Notes: generated from the letters alone by a model not told the origin. Positions 25,124-34,727 are shown, counted from the first letter of the stretch. The stretch: DNA of 64,000 bases from Candidatus Coproplasma stercoravium (GCA_018713165.1 DVFR01000008.1:1-64000), one strand, 5' to 3'. Numbers and translations are program-made.

Positions 25124-26408
25124 AGTCGTCGGCGCGGGGCTTGCGGGCTGCGAAGCGGCGTGGAGGCTCGCGGAAGAGGGACTTAAAGTCGAACTCTCCG
25201 ACATAAAGCCGAAGTCGTTCACGCCCGCGCACGAAAGTTGCGATTTTGCCGAGCTTGTGTGCTCGAATTCGCTCAAAAGCAACGATATATACGGCAACGC
25301 ATGCGGACTTTTAAAGGAAGAGATGCGCATTCTGGGCTCGCTCACGATGGAGGCGGCGGCACGTTCCGCCGTACCTGCGGGCGGCGCGCTTGCGGTCAAC
25401 CGCGAAGAGTTTGCGGCGTATATCACTAAAAAAATAAAGTCGCACCCCAACATAGAGGTCGTGTGCGAAGAGGCGGAAAGTATTCCGCCGGAGCCCTGTA
25501 TAATCGCCACCGGCCCGCTCACCGCGGGCAGACTCGCGGAGGACATATCGCAAAAGCTGGGCGGCGGACTGCATTTTTACGACGCGTCCGCGCCGATTGT
25601 TTCGGCTGGCAGCATAGATTATTCCCGCGCTTTCGTCGGCGGGCGCTACGGTAAGGGGGACGACTACCTCAACTGCCCTATGAACAGGGAGGAATACGGC
25701 GCGTTCTATTCTGCGCTCGTATCCGCCGAGCGCGCACAGCTCCACTCTTTTGAAAAGAGAGAGATTTTCGAGGGGTGCATGCCGCTTGAAATAATGGCGG
25801 CTCGCGGGGAGGACACGCTCCGCTTCGGCCCGTTCAAACCCGTGGGACTGCGCGATAAGGAGGGCAACGCCTACTACGCCGTGCTCCAGCTCAGGAAGGA
25901 GAATCTCGAAGGCTCGGCGTACAATCTCGTCGGCTGCCAGACAAATTTAAAGTTCGGCGAGCAGAAGCGCGTTTTTTCGCTCATACCCGCGCTTAAAAAT
26001 GCCGAATTTCTGCGCTACGGCGTTATGCACAGGAACTCGTATCTCAATTCCCCCGAAGTTCTCTCCGCCGATTTTTCGTTAAAGGCGGGCGGCGACGTGT
26101 TCTTCGCGGGGCAGATTACGGGCGTGGAGGGGTACGTCGAATCGGCGGCGAGCGGCATACTCGCGGCAATTCACCTCTCGCGCAGATTACAGGGAAAAGA
26201 GGCGGCTCTGCCGCCCGAACATACGGTGTGCGGCGCGCTGTCGCGCTATATTGCCGCACCTAACGCAAATTTTCAGCCGATGAACGCCAATTTCGGGCTC
26301 CTGGGCGCCGCCGCAACGGGCATACGCGACAAAAAGGAGCGCTATAAACACCTCGCCGAAAGGGCGCTCGGCCAAATAAGGGAGTATAAAGAATTATTAT
26401 GTCAGTAG
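25107..26408 (+). CDS. trmFO: Methylenetetrahydrofolate-tRNA (uracil-54 C5) methyltransferase
   Basis: A 433-residue folate- and FAD-dependent enzyme that makes m5U54 in the T-loop of tRNA. The FAD fold is [21 protein letters not shown]. Family blocks [48 protein letters not shown] and MNANFGLLG are all visible. topA-trmFO-hslVU is a standard Bacillota neighbourhood (xerC and codY are missing here). Start overlaps the topA end. Confidence 0.96.
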   Translation: MARRVKVVGAGLAGCEAAWRLAEEGLKVELSDIKPKSFTPAHESCDFAELVCSNSLKSNDIYGNACGLLKEEMRILGSLTMEAAARSAVPAGGALAVNREEFAAYITKKIKSHPNIEVVCEEAESIPPEPCIIATGPLTAGRLAEDISQKLGGGLHFYDASAPIVSAGSIDYSRAFVGGRYGKGDDYLNCPMNREEYGAFYSALVSAERAQLHSFEKREIFEGCMPLEIMAARGEDTLRFGPFKPVGLRDKEGNAYYAVLQLRKENLEGSAYNLVGCQTNLKFGEQKRVFSLIPALKNAEFLRYGVMHRNSYLNSPEVLSADFSLKAGGDVFFAGQITGVEGYVESAASGILAAIHLSRRLQGKEAALPPEHTVCGALSRYIAAPNANFQPMNANFGLLGAAATGIRDKKERYKHLAERALGQIREYKELLCQ

Positions 26409-26938
26409 AATTTCATGCGACGACCATCTGCGCCGTAAAAAAGGACGGCGTAACCGCCATCGCGGGCGACGGTCAGGTGACGATGGGCGAAAGCGTCATA
26501 TTCAAAAACAGCGCCACCAAGGTGCGCAGGATATACGGCGGCAAGGTTGTTCTGGGCTTTGCGGGCTCCGTGTCAGACGCATTTTCGCTGAGCGAAAAGT
26601 TCGAGGGCATGCTCAACAAATTTTCGGGCAACCTCATGCGCTCCGCCGTGGAGCTTGCCGAACTCTGGCGCTCGGACAAGATGGTGCGCAAGCTCGAAGC
26701 GCTCATGATTGTCGCCGATAAAGACACTATGCTCATAGTTTCGGGCACGGGCGAAGTTATCGAGCCCGACGGCGGCGTATGCGCCATAGGCAGCGGCGGC
26801 AACTATGCCCTCGCGGCGGCGCGCGCCCTCATTCAGAATACAGATTATTCCGCACCCGAAATCGCTACCAAGGCACTCAAGATTGCCAGCGAGATTTGTG
26901 TGTTTACTAACGATAATATAAAATGCGAGACGGTTTAA
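26399..26938 (+). CDS. hslV: ATP-dependent protease subunit HslV
   Basis: A 179-residue peptidase of the proteasome beta fold, forming dodecamers capped by HslU. The N-terminus FHATTICAV places the catalytic Thr of the ATT motif a few residues in, to be exposed by processing. [23 protein letters not shown] and [16 protein letters not shown] are family signatures. It overlaps trmFO by 10 bases; hslU follows after a repeat B copy. Confidence 0.95.
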   Translation: MSVEFHATTICAVKKDGVTAIAGDGQVTMGESVIFKNSATKVRRIYGGKVVLGFAGSVSDAFSLSEKFEGMLNKFSGNLMRSAVELAELWRSDKMVRKLEALMIVADKDTMLIVSGTGEVIEPDGGVCAIGSGGNYALAAARALIQNTDYSAPEIATKALKIASEICVFTNDNIKCETV

Positions 26939-26960
26939 CGGACGACGTAGTTAGTCCGTT

Positions 26961-27080
26961 AAACCTCGTATAAGCGGCGCAATACTGTGTCGTGTTTACG
27001 GGTGTGTTCGGTCATGTACGCCTTTGTACACTCCCTCACACCTTCCGCACACTTCTTGTCTTGCTTGCTTCTCCGAGGTT
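26961..27080 (+). repeat. Structured repeat family B, copy 2
   Basis: Same 120-bp length and AAACCTCG...CGAGGTT ends as at 14416-14535, with GTTCGGTCATGTACG and TGTACACTCCCTCACA unchanged. It lies between hslV and hslU. Confidence 0.7.
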
Positions 27081-27127
27081 AGTAATTACCTTTTATAACA
27101 AGGTGGAATTTTAATAGGTGAACGAAA

Positions 27128-28444
27128 ATGGATTTATCACCCAAACAGATTGTTAACGAATTAAATAAGTATATAATCGGGCAGGACGAGGCCAAAAAGG
27201 CCGTCGCCATCGCCCTTCGCAACCGTTACAGGCGTTCAAAACTCACGCCCGAACTCATGGACGAAATCACGCCGAAAAATATCATTTTAAAGGGCCCCAC
27301 GGGCGTGGGTAAAACGGAGATTGCAAGGCGCCTTGCAAAGCTCGTAAAGGCGCCCTTCTTAAAGGTCGAGGCGACAAAATATACCGAGGTCGGCTACGTC
27401 GGCAGGGACGTCGAATCTATGGTGCGCGACCTTGCCGAATGCGCCATACGCCTCGTGCGCGAGGAAAAGACGGCGGAGGTAGAATACAAGGCTCGTGCCG
27501 TTGCCGAACGCAAGGTTGCCAAAGTGCTTGCCGAAAACAATAAGGCAGACCGCGGCGAAATGTCGAAGGAGCTCTTCGAGCAGAACTTCGTCGACGCCAT
27601 TCACGAGGGCAAGTACGACCACGCCGTGATAGAGATTGACGTGGCCGACCAGCCCAAGCCGCTCGAACTTTCGCCCGGCAGCGGCGCGGCGATAGATTTG
27701 GGCTCTATCTTCGGCGGAATGGGTCTGCCCGGAAAGAGAAAGCGCCGCAAACTCACCGTGCGAGAGGCTGTCAACCTTCTCATGGCAGAGGAGGCGGACA
27801 AGCTTATCGATAACGACGCGGTAAACGCCGAGGCTATACGCCGCGCCGAAAACGACGGCATAATCTTCATCGACGAGATAGACAAGATTGCCGGCAAGGG
27901 TAACTCCTCGGGCGCCGACGTCTCGCGCGAGGGTGTGCAGAGGGATATTCTGCCCATCGTAGAGGGGTGCACCGTTATGACAAAGTACGGGCCCGTCAAA
28001 ACCGACTATATCCTCTTTATCGCCGCGGGCGCGTTCCACGTTTCGAAGGTGGAAGATTTGATTCCCGAGCTTCAGGGCAGGTTCCCCGTTCAGGTGGAGC
28101 TTTCCTCGCTCACCAAACAGGACTTTATCGACATTCTCACCCAGCCCGAAAACGCAATAACCAGGCAGTATTCGGTGCTCCTCGCCGTCGACAACATAGA
28201 TTTGCACTTCACGCCCGACGCGATTGAAAAGATAGCCGAAATCGCCGTCGACATCAACTCCACTTCCGAGGATATCGGCGCAAGGCGCCTGCACACCGTT
28301 ATGGAGTATCTTCTGGAAGATATCTCCTTCAACGCGGGCGGCGGCGACTATCCCGTAATCCCCGTGGAGATAAACGCGAAGTACGTGGAAGAGCATCTGG
28401 ATAAGATTATCAAAAACCGCGACCTTAAAAAATACGTACTTTAA
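27128..28444 (+). CDS. hslU: HslU unfoldase ATPase
   Basis: A 438-residue AAA+ ATPase that unfolds proteins for HslV. Walker A GPTGVGKTEIARRLAKL (about 58-74), an intermediate domain (about 110-240), Walker B GIIFIDEIDKIA, and the C-terminal IIKNRDLKKYVL tail that docks into HslV. Length is normal. No strong ribosome site beyond AGGTG 9 bases upstream. Confidence 0.96.
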   Translation: MDLSPKQIVNELNKYIIGQDEAKKAVAIALRNRYRRSKLTPELMDEITPKNIILKGPTGVGKTEIARRLAKLVKAPFLKVEATKYTEVGYVGRDVESMVRDLAECAIRLVREEKTAEVEYKARAVAERKVAKVLAENNKADRGEMSKELFEQNFVDAIHEGKYDHAVIEIDVADQPKPLELSPGSGAAIDLGSIFGGMGLPGKRKRRKLTVREAVNLLMAEEADKLIDNDAVNAEAIRRAENDGIIFIDEIDKIAGKGNSSGADVSREGVQRDILPIVEGCTVMTKYGPVKTDYILFIAAGAFHVSKVEDLIPELQGRFPVQVELSSLTKQDFIDILTQPENAITRQYSVLLAVDNIDLHFTPDAIEKIAEIAVDINSTSEDIGARRLHTVMEYLLEDISFNAGGGDYPVIPVEINAKYVEEHLDKIIKNRDLKKYVL

Positions 28445-28446
28445 GG

Positions 28447-28660
28447 CTCACAGATTTTACGGCTGGTGACGCCGTAAAATCTTCGTGAGTTTGAGGAGCT
28501 CCGCTCCTCTTCGCGCGACCATTCAGAGCCCACAATTATATAGTCGCGCGAATTCACCTCAGGTGAGCCCTTGCCTCCCTTAACACTTTGTTTTAAGGGA
28601 GGTGGCACGCGAAGCGTGACGGAGGGATTTTCGCGACAAATTGTGTCGCGCTAACGCAGG
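28447..28660 (-). repeat. Hairpin repeat family A, copy 4 (inverted)
   Basis: Reads on the reverse strand. H3 lies at 28447-28489 (bounded by CTCAC and GTGAG, AGATTTTACGGC stem), H2 GAGGAGC/GCTCCTC at 28493-28509, H1 CGCGCGAC/GTCGCGCG at 28512-28550, then the TTAACACTTTGTTTTAA and GTGACGGAGGG module. It starts 3 bases after the hslU stop and may end its transcript. Confidence 0.8.
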
Positions 28661-28663
28661 ACG

Positions 28664-28788
28664 AATGAGCCATTTCATAGCACAATGGACATCCATTGTG
28701 CGTGGCAAAATGAGATGAGCAAACGCATATGTCAAAGCGTTTGCGGTGACAGAGCCGCCATACCATTACTTTAACGGCGGCGAGACGC
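28664..28788 (-). repeat. Palindromic repeat family D, copy 3 (inverted)
   Basis: Contains TTTCATAGCACAATGG, GAGATGAGCAAACGC and GCGTTTGCGGTGAC, then GCCGCCATACCATTA: the inverse of 12478-12590. Confidence 0.6.
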
Positions 28789-28794
28789 CCTGCT

Positions 28795-29000
28795 TGCGCA
28801 CGTTATTTATTTTAAAATTTAACACGTCGCAAGGCGGGTTTCCCGCCGCAGCAGGCCTCGATTTGCTGCGGCAGCAGGCTCGCTGGAGGTGAATGGCGGC
28901 ATTTCTATAATATGTGGGCACTTAAATATGCCGCCAGAGGAACTTAGTTCCTCAAAATCACGGAATTTTTCGGGCGCGGCCCGAACGAAAAATTCGTGAG
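28795..29000 (+). repeat. Hairpin repeat family A, copy 5 (before hisS)
   Basis: Head GCAAGGCGGGTTTCCCGCC, then H1 GGCGGCAT/ATGCCGCC (28895-28935), H2 GAGGAAC/GTTCCTC (28937-28953) and H3 bounded by TCACG and CGTGAG (28958-29000). The terminal GTGAGGAGG is the ribosome site of hisS. Confidence 0.85.
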
Positions 29001-29011
29001 GAGGATTTATT

Positions 29012-30274
29012 ATGATTAATATTCCCAAAGGGACAAAGGACGTTTTGCCGCAGGATAGCTATAAGTGGCAATACATAGAGAGCGTGGCGCGCAAAGTCGC
29101 AAAAGACTATAACTTAAAGGAAATACGCACGCCCGTATTTGAACACACCGAGCTCTTCCAGCGCGGCGTGGGCGACACTACCGACATTGTAAACAAGGAG
29201 ATGTATACCTTTAAGGACAAGGGCGACCGCTCTATAACGCTCAAGCCGGAAGGCACTGCGGGCGTTGCGCGCTCCTTTATAGAAAACGGTCTTTCCAACA
29301 GCCCCCTGCCCGTTAAAATGTACTACGTCATTCCCGCATTCCGCTACGAACGCCCCCAGGCGGGCAGGCTGCGCGAATTCCATCAGTTCGGCATAGAGGT
29401 GTACGGCTCCGCTTCGCCCGATACCGACGCGGAGGTCATTTCGGCGGCGGCTCTCTTTTTAGACAGGCTGGGCATAAAGAACGTCCGTCTCAACATAAAT
29501 TCAATCGGCTGCAAGGAGTGCCGCACCCGCTACAACGCGCAGCTTCGCGCATACCTTCTGCCACACCTCGACGAAATGTGCGAAACCTGCCGCAGCCGCT
29601 TCGATAAAAATCCGCTCAGAATTCTCGACTGCAAGGAGGAGAAGTGCAAGGCTATTACGCTCGATGCGCCGAGGATAGTCGACTTTCTCTGCGACGAGTG
29701 CGCCGAACACTTCAAAAAGGTGCAGGAATATCTCGGTTGCGCGGGCATAGAGTACAGCGTAGACCCCAATATAGTGCGCGGGCTCGACTACTACACCCGC
29801 ACGGTGTTCGAGTTCGTTTCGGGCGATATAGGCGCGCAGAGCACGGTGTGCGGCGGCGGCAGATACGACGGGCTGATTGAAGAGCTCGGCGGAAACTATA
29901 CACCCGCCGTGGGCTTTGCGGTAGGTCTTGAAAGGTTGCTTTTGCTCATGGAAAACACGGGCGTCGGCTTCCCCGAGGACGAGGGCCCCGACGTGTTCTT
30001 TGCGGGCATGGATGACGACAGCCGCAAGGCAGCTTTCTCGTTCGCGCAGAAGGTGAGGGAAAGCGGCTGCTCCGCCGAGTGCGACCACATGGGCAGGTCG
30101 GTAAAGGCGCAGTTCAAATATGCAGATAAAATTCACGCGAAATACGTTGTAACGCTCGGCGGAAGCGAGCTTGAAAGCGGCGCTTGCAGGGCAAAGCGCA
30201 TGTCGGACGGCAGCGTATACGAGCTTAAATTTGAGGACATTCCCGAATTTTTCAAAAAATTAAAAGAGCAGTAA
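29012..30274 (+). CDS. hisS: Histidyl-tRNA synthetase
   Basis: A 420-residue class II aminoacyl-tRNA synthetase. Motif 1 region EIRTPVFEHTELFQRG, motif 2 RYERPQAGRLREFHQFG, the histidine-specific GLDYYTRTVFEF and GGGRYDGL, and motif 3 AVGFAVGLERL are present, with a C-terminal anticodon-binding domain (about 325-420). No T-box leader precedes it, unusual for a Bacillota synthetase; a family A repeat fills the leader instead. Confidence 0.96.
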   Translation: MINIPKGTKDVLPQDSYKWQYIESVARKVAKDYNLKEIRTPVFEHTELFQRGVGDTTDIVNKEMYTFKDKGDRSITLKPEGTAGVARSFIENGLSNSPLPVKMYYVIPAFRYERPQAGRLREFHQFGIEVYGSASPDTDAEVISAAALFLDRLGIKNVRLNINSIGCKECRTRYNAQLRAYLLPHLDEMCETCRSRFDKNPLRILDCKEEKCKAITLDAPRIVDFLCDECAEHFKKVQEYLGCAGIEYSVDPNIVRGLDYYTRTVFEFVSGDIGAQSTVCGGGRYDGLIEELGGNYTPAVGFAVGLERLLLLMENTGVGFPEDEGPDVFFAGMDDDSRKAAFSFAQKVRESGCSAECDHMGRSVKAQFKYADKIHAKYVVTLGGSELESGACRAKRMSDGSVYELKFEDIPEFFKKLKEQ

Positions 30275-30394
30275 TTGCGGCATATATGCGGGGCAATTTG
30301 CTTTGTTTTAACTTTTTTGTAAAATATGCGTTTATTTTGCGCACAATAGTTTTATATAAAATTAAGCAAATTTACGAACAGGACGGATTAATTT

Positions 30395-30706
30395 ATGAAA
30401 AAGATAAACCAGCAGCAGTTCAACGAACTTATATCGGGTTCCAAGCCCGTAGTGTGCGATTTCTTCGCAACGTGGTGCGGCCCCTGCAAAATGCTTGCGC
30501 CCGTGCTTGAAAAGGTTTCGCAGGACTATGCCGACAAGGCTGAATTTGTTAAGGTCGACGTGGACGAGGCTCCCGCGCTCTCCGCACAATACGGCATAAT
30601 GAGCATACCCTTCGTTGCCGTATTCAAGGACGGCGACATTGCGGCAAAGTCGGTCGGCTTTATGCCGGAGGGCGAGGTCAGGCAGTTCCTCGACGAAAAT
30701 CTTTGA
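30395..30706 (+). CDS. trxA: Thioredoxin
   Basis: A 103-residue thioredoxin with active site FFATWCGPCKMLAP (Cys-Gly-Pro-Cys), cis-Pro in MSIPFVAVFKDG, and DVDEAP buried acid region. It reduces protein disulfides in the cytoplasm. AGGACGG lies about 11 bases before ATG. Apparently monocistronic with its own terminator. Confidence 0.95.
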   Translation: MKKINQQQFNELISGSKPVVCDFFATWCGPCKMLAPVLEKVSQDYADKAEFVKVDVDEAPALSAQYGIMSIPFVAVFKDGDIAAKSVGFMPEGEVRQFLDENL

Positions 30707-30743
30707 TGGTTTAAAGACTGAAAATAATTTTTGCATAAATGCG

Positions 30744-30781
30744 GTGCGCGGCTTATTTTAAGCCGCGCACAGCATTTTTTT
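30744..30781 (+). terminator. Terminator of trxA
   Basis: Stem GTGCGCGGCT/AGCCGCGCAC (30744-30770) followed by AGCA and an eight-base T run. Confidence 0.85.
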
Positions 30782-30833
30782 ACTATATATTCCGAAAAAA
30801 CGTGCATAAGCAGAATCAACTTCCTATATGTCC

Positions 30834-30933
30834 GTCATTTCGACTAAGTGAGCAACGCGAACGCATGGAGAAATCTTGTTCTGAAGGGGTATTTCCGGGA
30901 TTTCTCCGCTCGCTATCGCTCGGTCGAAATGAC
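30834..30933. repeat. 100-bp inverted-repeat element (GTCATTTCGA type)
   Basis: GTCATTTCGA (30834-30843) and TCGAAATGAC (30924-30933) are perfect inverted ends. Inside, GGAGAAATC and GATTTCTCC are also inverted. Such non-coding palindromic elements are widespread in bacterial genomes. Confidence 0.75.
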
Positions 30934-30984
30934 AGATAATTGAGCGTATAGACCTTCGGGAACGCATTTTTTTTGTTTTGTCTA

Positions 30985-31013
30985 TTTACAAAAACGCGCG
31001 CGTGCGCTATACT
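30985..31013 (+). promoter_or_regulatory. Promoter of the iron alcohol dehydrogenase gene
   Basis: -35 TTTACA, 17-bp spacer, -10 TATACT. A ribosome site GGAG follows about 7 bases before the ATG at 31057. Confidence 0.65.
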
Positions 31014-31056
31014 GTAAGAGAATAAAACGCGCGGAGCTTCCGCGCACGGAGATAGT

Positions 31057-32226
31057 ATGCAGTTTGAATTTTTCGTGCCCACGCGCATAATTTTCGGCGA
31101 GGATTCGCTCTCCGAACTTTCATCGCGCAAAATGCCGGGCAAAAAGGCGCTTCTGGTGACTTCTTGCGGCAGGTCAGCCAAAGCAAGCGGAGCGTTCGAC
31201 AGGGTATATTCGGCACTCAATTCGGTCGGCGAGCCTCCCGCAGTGTATCCGTGCATAGGCGCAAATCCCACGCTTGACTCGGTGAACGAGGGCGCCAAAC
31301 TTGCAAGGAAGGAGGGGTGCGACTTCGTCGTCGCGCTCGGCGGCGGTTCGGTTATGGACGCTTCCAAGGCGATAGCCCTCACCGCGCCCAACGGCAAAAA
31401 CTACTGGGATTTTGTCGCGGCGGGCACGGGCGGCGGCAAACCCGTCGAAAACGCGCCCCTGCCTCTCGTTGCCGTAACCACGACCGCGGGCACGGGCTCC
31501 GAGGCGGACGCTACCGCAGTCGTGACTAATATGCAGACGGGCGAAAAGATAGGGTTCGTGCACCCCGGAATGTTCCCCGTGTTATCGGTGACGGACAGTT
31601 CTTTAACGCTCGGCGTGCCGCCCTCGCTCACGGCGTATCAGGGGTTCGACGCGCTCTTCCACGCCACGGAGTGCTATGTCTCCAACAAGGCGAACAAGAT
31701 GAGCGATATGCTCGCCATAACTTCCGTTTCTTACTGCGCGAAATATCTCGCCCGCGCCGTGAACGACGGCTCCGACGGGGAGGCACGCGACGGAATGTCG
31801 TTTGCAAATATGCTCTCGGGAATGGTGATGACGCTTTCGGGCTGCACATCGAAGCACGGCATGGAACACGCGATGAGCGCGCTCAGTCCGCGCCTTGCGC
31901 ACGGGGCGGGGCTTATAATGCTCGCACCGTCGTATTACGAACATATGCTTTCCGTGCACGCCTGCGACGAAAGGTTCATTTCTCTTGCGCGGGCGATGGG
32001 CTGCGGCGGGGCAGGCAGTCCTCACGACTTCGTCGACGCCCTTAAAAAACTGATGCGCGAGTGCGGGGTGGAGGGGCTGAAAATGTCGGACTACGGCATA
32101 CAGCCGAAAGATTTCACCGCCATGGCGGAAAACGCCATGACTTCCATGAAGCGCGTGTTCTCGAACGACCGCGTTCCCCTTACAAAGGACGACGTTATAG
32201 CCATTTACTCGCGCGCATACAGATAA
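31057..32226 (+). CDS. Iron-containing alcohol dehydrogenase
   Basis: A 389-residue group III alcohol dehydrogenase. The NAD(P)-binding GGGSVMDASKAIAL is followed by TTAGTGSEADATAVV. The metal ligands fit Asp near TAYQGFDALFHATE, the His in that motif, and later His in CTSKHGMEHAMSAL and LAHGAG. It interconverts an aldehyde and an alcohol, probably in fermentation. The substrate (ethanol, butanol, 1,3-propanediol or lactaldehyde) cannot be told from sequence. Single gene. Confidence 0.88.
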   Translation: MQFEFFVPTRIIFGEDSLSELSSRKMPGKKALLVTSCGRSAKASGAFDRVYSALNSVGEPPAVYPCIGANPTLDSVNEGAKLARKEGCDFVVALGGGSVMDASKAIALTAPNGKNYWDFVAAGTGGGKPVENAPLPLVAVTTTAGTGSEADATAVVTNMQTGEKIGFVHPGMFPVLSVTDSSLTLGVPPSLTAYQGFDALFHATECYVSNKANKMSDMLAITSVSYCAKYLARAVNDGSDGEARDGMSFANMLSGMVMTLSGCTSKHGMEHAMSALSPRLAHGAGLIMLAPSYYEHMLSVHACDERFISLARAMGCGGAGSPHDFVDALKKLMRECGVEGLKMSDYGIQPKDFTAMAENAMTSMKRVFSNDRVPLTKDDVIAIYSRAYR

Positions 32227-32303
32227 GCGCCCGCCGCGGGCGGCGCTTTCACAGCGATTCTTTATTAAAATAAAGCGTCGGCCAAAAAGTTGGGTAAATA
32301 TTA

Positions 32304-32332
32304 TTGTAAAACGCCGTAAAGTATGCTAAAAT
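32304..32332 (+). promoter_or_regulatory. Promoter of glyA
   Basis: -35 TTGTAA, 17-bp spacer, -10 TAAAAT, 30 bases before the glyA ribosome region. Confidence 0.5.
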
Positions 32333-32367
32333 AAATATTGAACTAAATTTATTACGGAGCGATAAAT

Positions 32368-33618
32368 ATGATAGATATCTCTTTGATTGAAAAAACCGAC
32401 CCCGAAGTGGCAGAGGCGATGAGGCTCGAACTTTCCCGCCAGCAGGGCAATATCGAGCTGATTGCAAGCGAAAACTTTGTTTCCCCCGCGGTAATGGCGG
32501 CGGCGGGCAGCCACCTAACCAACAAGTATGCCGAGGGCTATCCCGGACACCGCTACTACGGCGGCTGCCAGTTCGTGGATATCGCCGAAAACCTCGCGCG
32601 CGACAGGCTCAAAGAGATATTCGGCTGCGAGTACTGCAACGTTCAGCCGCACAGCGGCGCCCAGGCAAACCTTGCGGTGTTCTTTGCCGTGCTTCAGCCC
32701 GGCGATACCGTTATGGGCATGAACCTTGCCCACGGCGGACACCTCTCGCACGGCTCGCCCGTAAACATTTCGGGCAAGTACTTCAATATCGTGCCCTACG
32801 GCGTAAGACCCGAGGACGAGCGCATCGACTACGACGAGATGGAGCGCATCGCCCTCGAATGCAAGCCCAAAATGATAGTGTCCGGCGCGAGCGCCTATCC
32901 CCGCGTGATAGATTTCAAGCGTATCCGCGAAATATGCGACAAAGTCGGCGCGTATATGATGGTGGATATCGCCCACATTGCAGGTCTCGTTGCGGCGGGA
33001 CTTCACCCTTCGCCCGTGCCCTATGCCGACTTCGTTACGACGACCACGCACAAAACGCTGCGCGGACCCCGCGGCGGCGCCATAATGTGCAAGGAAGAGT
33101 ACGGCAAGGCGATAGATAAAGCCGTGTTCCCCGGCATACAGGGCGGCCCCCTTATGCACATAATCGCGGCAAAGGCGGTTGCCTTCAAGGAGGCGCTCAC
33201 CCCCGAATTCAGGCAGTACCAGGCCCAGATTGTAAAGAACGCGGCGGCTATGGCCGACGAGTTTGATAAACTCGGCATAAAGATGGTTTCGGGCGGCACG
33301 GATAACCACCTCATTCTTTTAAACCTCACCGACAAGGGTCTTACGGGCAAGGAGCTCGAAAAGATGCTCGACGAGGTACACATCACCGTAAACAAAAACG
33401 CCATTCCCTTCGACACGCAGAAGCCCTTCGTAACCTCGGGCATCCGCATCGGCACGCCCGCAATGACTTCGCGCGGAATGAAGGAAGAGGAGGCGCGCAC
33501 GGTAGCCCGCCTCATCGCAAAGATAATAGAGGAAAAGGAAGGGGCGTTCGGGTACGTAAAGGCAGAGGTTGCAAAACTCTGCGCGGCGTTCCCTCTCTAT
33601 GCAAACGACGTAAAATAA
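32368..33618 (+). CDS. glyA: Serine hydroxymethyltransferase
   Basis: A 416-residue PLP enzyme converting serine and tetrahydrofolate to glycine and 5,10-methylene-THF, the main one-carbon source (also used by TrmFO). Visible: [45 protein letters not shown] and the PLP lysine in [23 protein letters not shown] lies about 8 bases upstream. Terminated at 33676-33715. Confidence 0.97.
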   Translation: MIDISLIEKTDPEVAEAMRLELSRQQGNIELIASENFVSPAVMAAAGSHLTNKYAEGYPGHRYYGGCQFVDIAENLARDRLKEIFGCEYCNVQPHSGAQANLAVFFAVLQPGDTVMGMNLAHGGHLSHGSPVNISGKYFNIVPYGVRPEDERIDYDEMERIALECKPKMIVSGASAYPRVIDFKRIREICDKVGAYMMVDIAHIAGLVAAGLHPSPVPYADFVTTTTHKTLRGPRGGAIMCKEEYGKAIDKAVFPGIQGGPLMHIIAAKAVAFKEALTPEFRQYQAQIVKNAAAMADEFDKLGIKMVSGGTDNHLILLNLTDKGLTGKELEKMLDEVHITVNKNAIPFDTQKPFVTSGIRIGTPAMTSRGMKEEEARTVARLIAKIIEEKEGAFGYVKAEVAKLCAAFPLYANDVK

Positions 33619-33675
33619 GCCGTTTTCAAATTTTCGCGACCTGCGAATCGTATAATGCGAACCGTATAGTTAAAT

Positions 33676-33715
33676 AAAAAAACAGCTTTTGCAATTTAGC
33701 AAAAGCTGTTTTTTT
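33676..33715. terminator. Bidirectional terminator between glyA and a zinc-ribbon gene
   Basis: AAAAAACAGCTTTTGC pairs with GCAAAAGCTGTTTTTT around AATTTA; both strands end in T runs. Confidence 0.9.
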
Positions 33716-33718
33716 AAG

Positions 33719-34048
33719 TCAGTAGTAAATGTACGAGGCAACTCCCGCAATAAACACGATGCCCCATATCAGCAGCACCAGCGCGGCCTCGACTATCACG
33801 CCTATCAGCGCGCCCTTGCCGCAAGATTTAGCGCGGAGAGGCATTGTGTCGTGCCATACGAGATAGAGTATGAGTCCCACCACGGGGAAAAAGAAGCACA
33901 GCACGGAAAAGCCCGTGCTCGGCGCGTCGTTTTCGGCGGGCGCGGGCGTGCGGCTCTGCTGTCTGTAAAAGTTATCGGTGGGGCAACCGCAATGCGGGCA
34001 TACCACGGCGTTGTCGTCGAGCCGGTTGCCGCAGTTCTTGCAAAACAT
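33719..34048 (-). CDS. Zinc-ribbon membrane protein
   Basis: A 109-residue protein. Residues 1-25 form a zinc ribbon (CKNCGNRL and CPHCGCP). A polar linker and two membrane helices (about 49-66 and 80-105) follow. Such zinc-ribbon plus membrane proteins are common and uncharacterised in Clostridia. AAGGAGG lies 11 bases before the start. It is paralogous in layout to the next gene. Confidence 0.65.
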   Translation of the reverse strand: MFCKNCGNRLDDNAVVCPHCGCPTDNFYRQQSRTPAPAENDAPSTGFSVLCFFFPVVGLILYLVWHDTMPLRAKSCGKGALIGVIVEAALVLLIWGIVFIAGVASYIYY

Positions 34049-34109
34049 TTTTCATATCCTCCTTAAAAATTCTTATCCGCAGGTATTAATATACTCAACG
34101 TATATATTC

Positions 34110-34138
34110 ATTATACCATCTGCCCGTTTGCCCGTCAA
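34110..34138 (-). promoter_or_regulatory. Promoter of the zinc-ribbon gene at 34048
   Basis: Reverse strand: -35 TTGACG, 17-bp spacer, -10 TATAAT. Confidence 0.65.
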
Positions 34139-34244
34139 TAAGTTTTCAAAATTTCGGGCGAGCGCAAATGAGAAAAATTTTACCCTGCGCGCGCAAAAAA
34201 CTGCGGCCGTTTTTTGCGTTGTTTCAGGCATATATGCGGGGCAA

Positions 34245-34285
34245 TTAAAAATGCGGGCGGCAAATTTTGCCGCCCGCATTTTTAA
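34245..34285. terminator. Bidirectional terminator of the second zinc-ribbon gene
   Basis: A 20-bp perfect stem containing ATGCGGGCGGCAAA around one base, bordered by A and T runs. Confidence 0.8.
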
Positions 34286-34301
34286 TTTAAAATAAAATTG
34301 T

Positions 34302-34673
34302 TTAAAGTACGGCTGCCGCAATAAGAACGTATATCCATACCGCGGCAGTGATTACAAGGCCGAGTATCGAAAATACCAGCCCCGTGATTGCCATTTTGCG
34401 GCCTTTTTTTAAAGTTTGCGCTTTTACAATTCCGAGCGTGCTGAAAATAATGCCGAGGATGGGCAGAAATATGAATACTATGCTGCTGCTTATCACCGCT
34501 ATGCTCACGATAAACCCTGCAATGCCGAGCAGTGAACCGGCTATCGCAAAGCCGTTTACAGTGCTTTCTTTCTTTTCGGGCTTTTTCGGTTGTGCGTTTT
34601 CTGTCGGGGTGCCGCAGTGAGGGCATTTCACAGCCTTGTCGTATATTTTACGGCCGCACTTTTTGCAAATCAT
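34302..34673 (-). CDS. Zinc-ribbon DUF4190-like membrane protein
   Basis: A 123-residue protein with an N-terminal zinc ribbon (CKKCGRKI and CPHCGTP) and three hydrophobic stretches (about 43-60, 63-80, 95-120). The Gly-rich NGFAIAGSLLGIAGF and GRKMAITGLVFSILGL are typical of DUF4190 membrane domains. Function unknown. It has its own promoter and terminator. Confidence 0.65.
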   Translation of the reverse strand: MICKKCGRKIYDKAVKCPHCGTPTENAQPKKPEKKESTVNGFAIAGSLLGIAGFIVSIAVISSSIVFIFLPILGIIFSTLGIVKAQTLKKGRKMAITGLVFSILGLVITAAVWIYVLIAAAVL

Positions 34674-34727
34674 ATCAAATCTCCGTTGTCTGTTCTTCGG
34701 AATATATCTGTGTGCAATATCTGCATA

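Noticed and set aside
27359-28396. 345-codon reverse-strand frame across hslU
   Set aside because: Antisense shadow of a well-supported gene; residue composition (Val, Gly, His, Tyr) is typical of such shadows.
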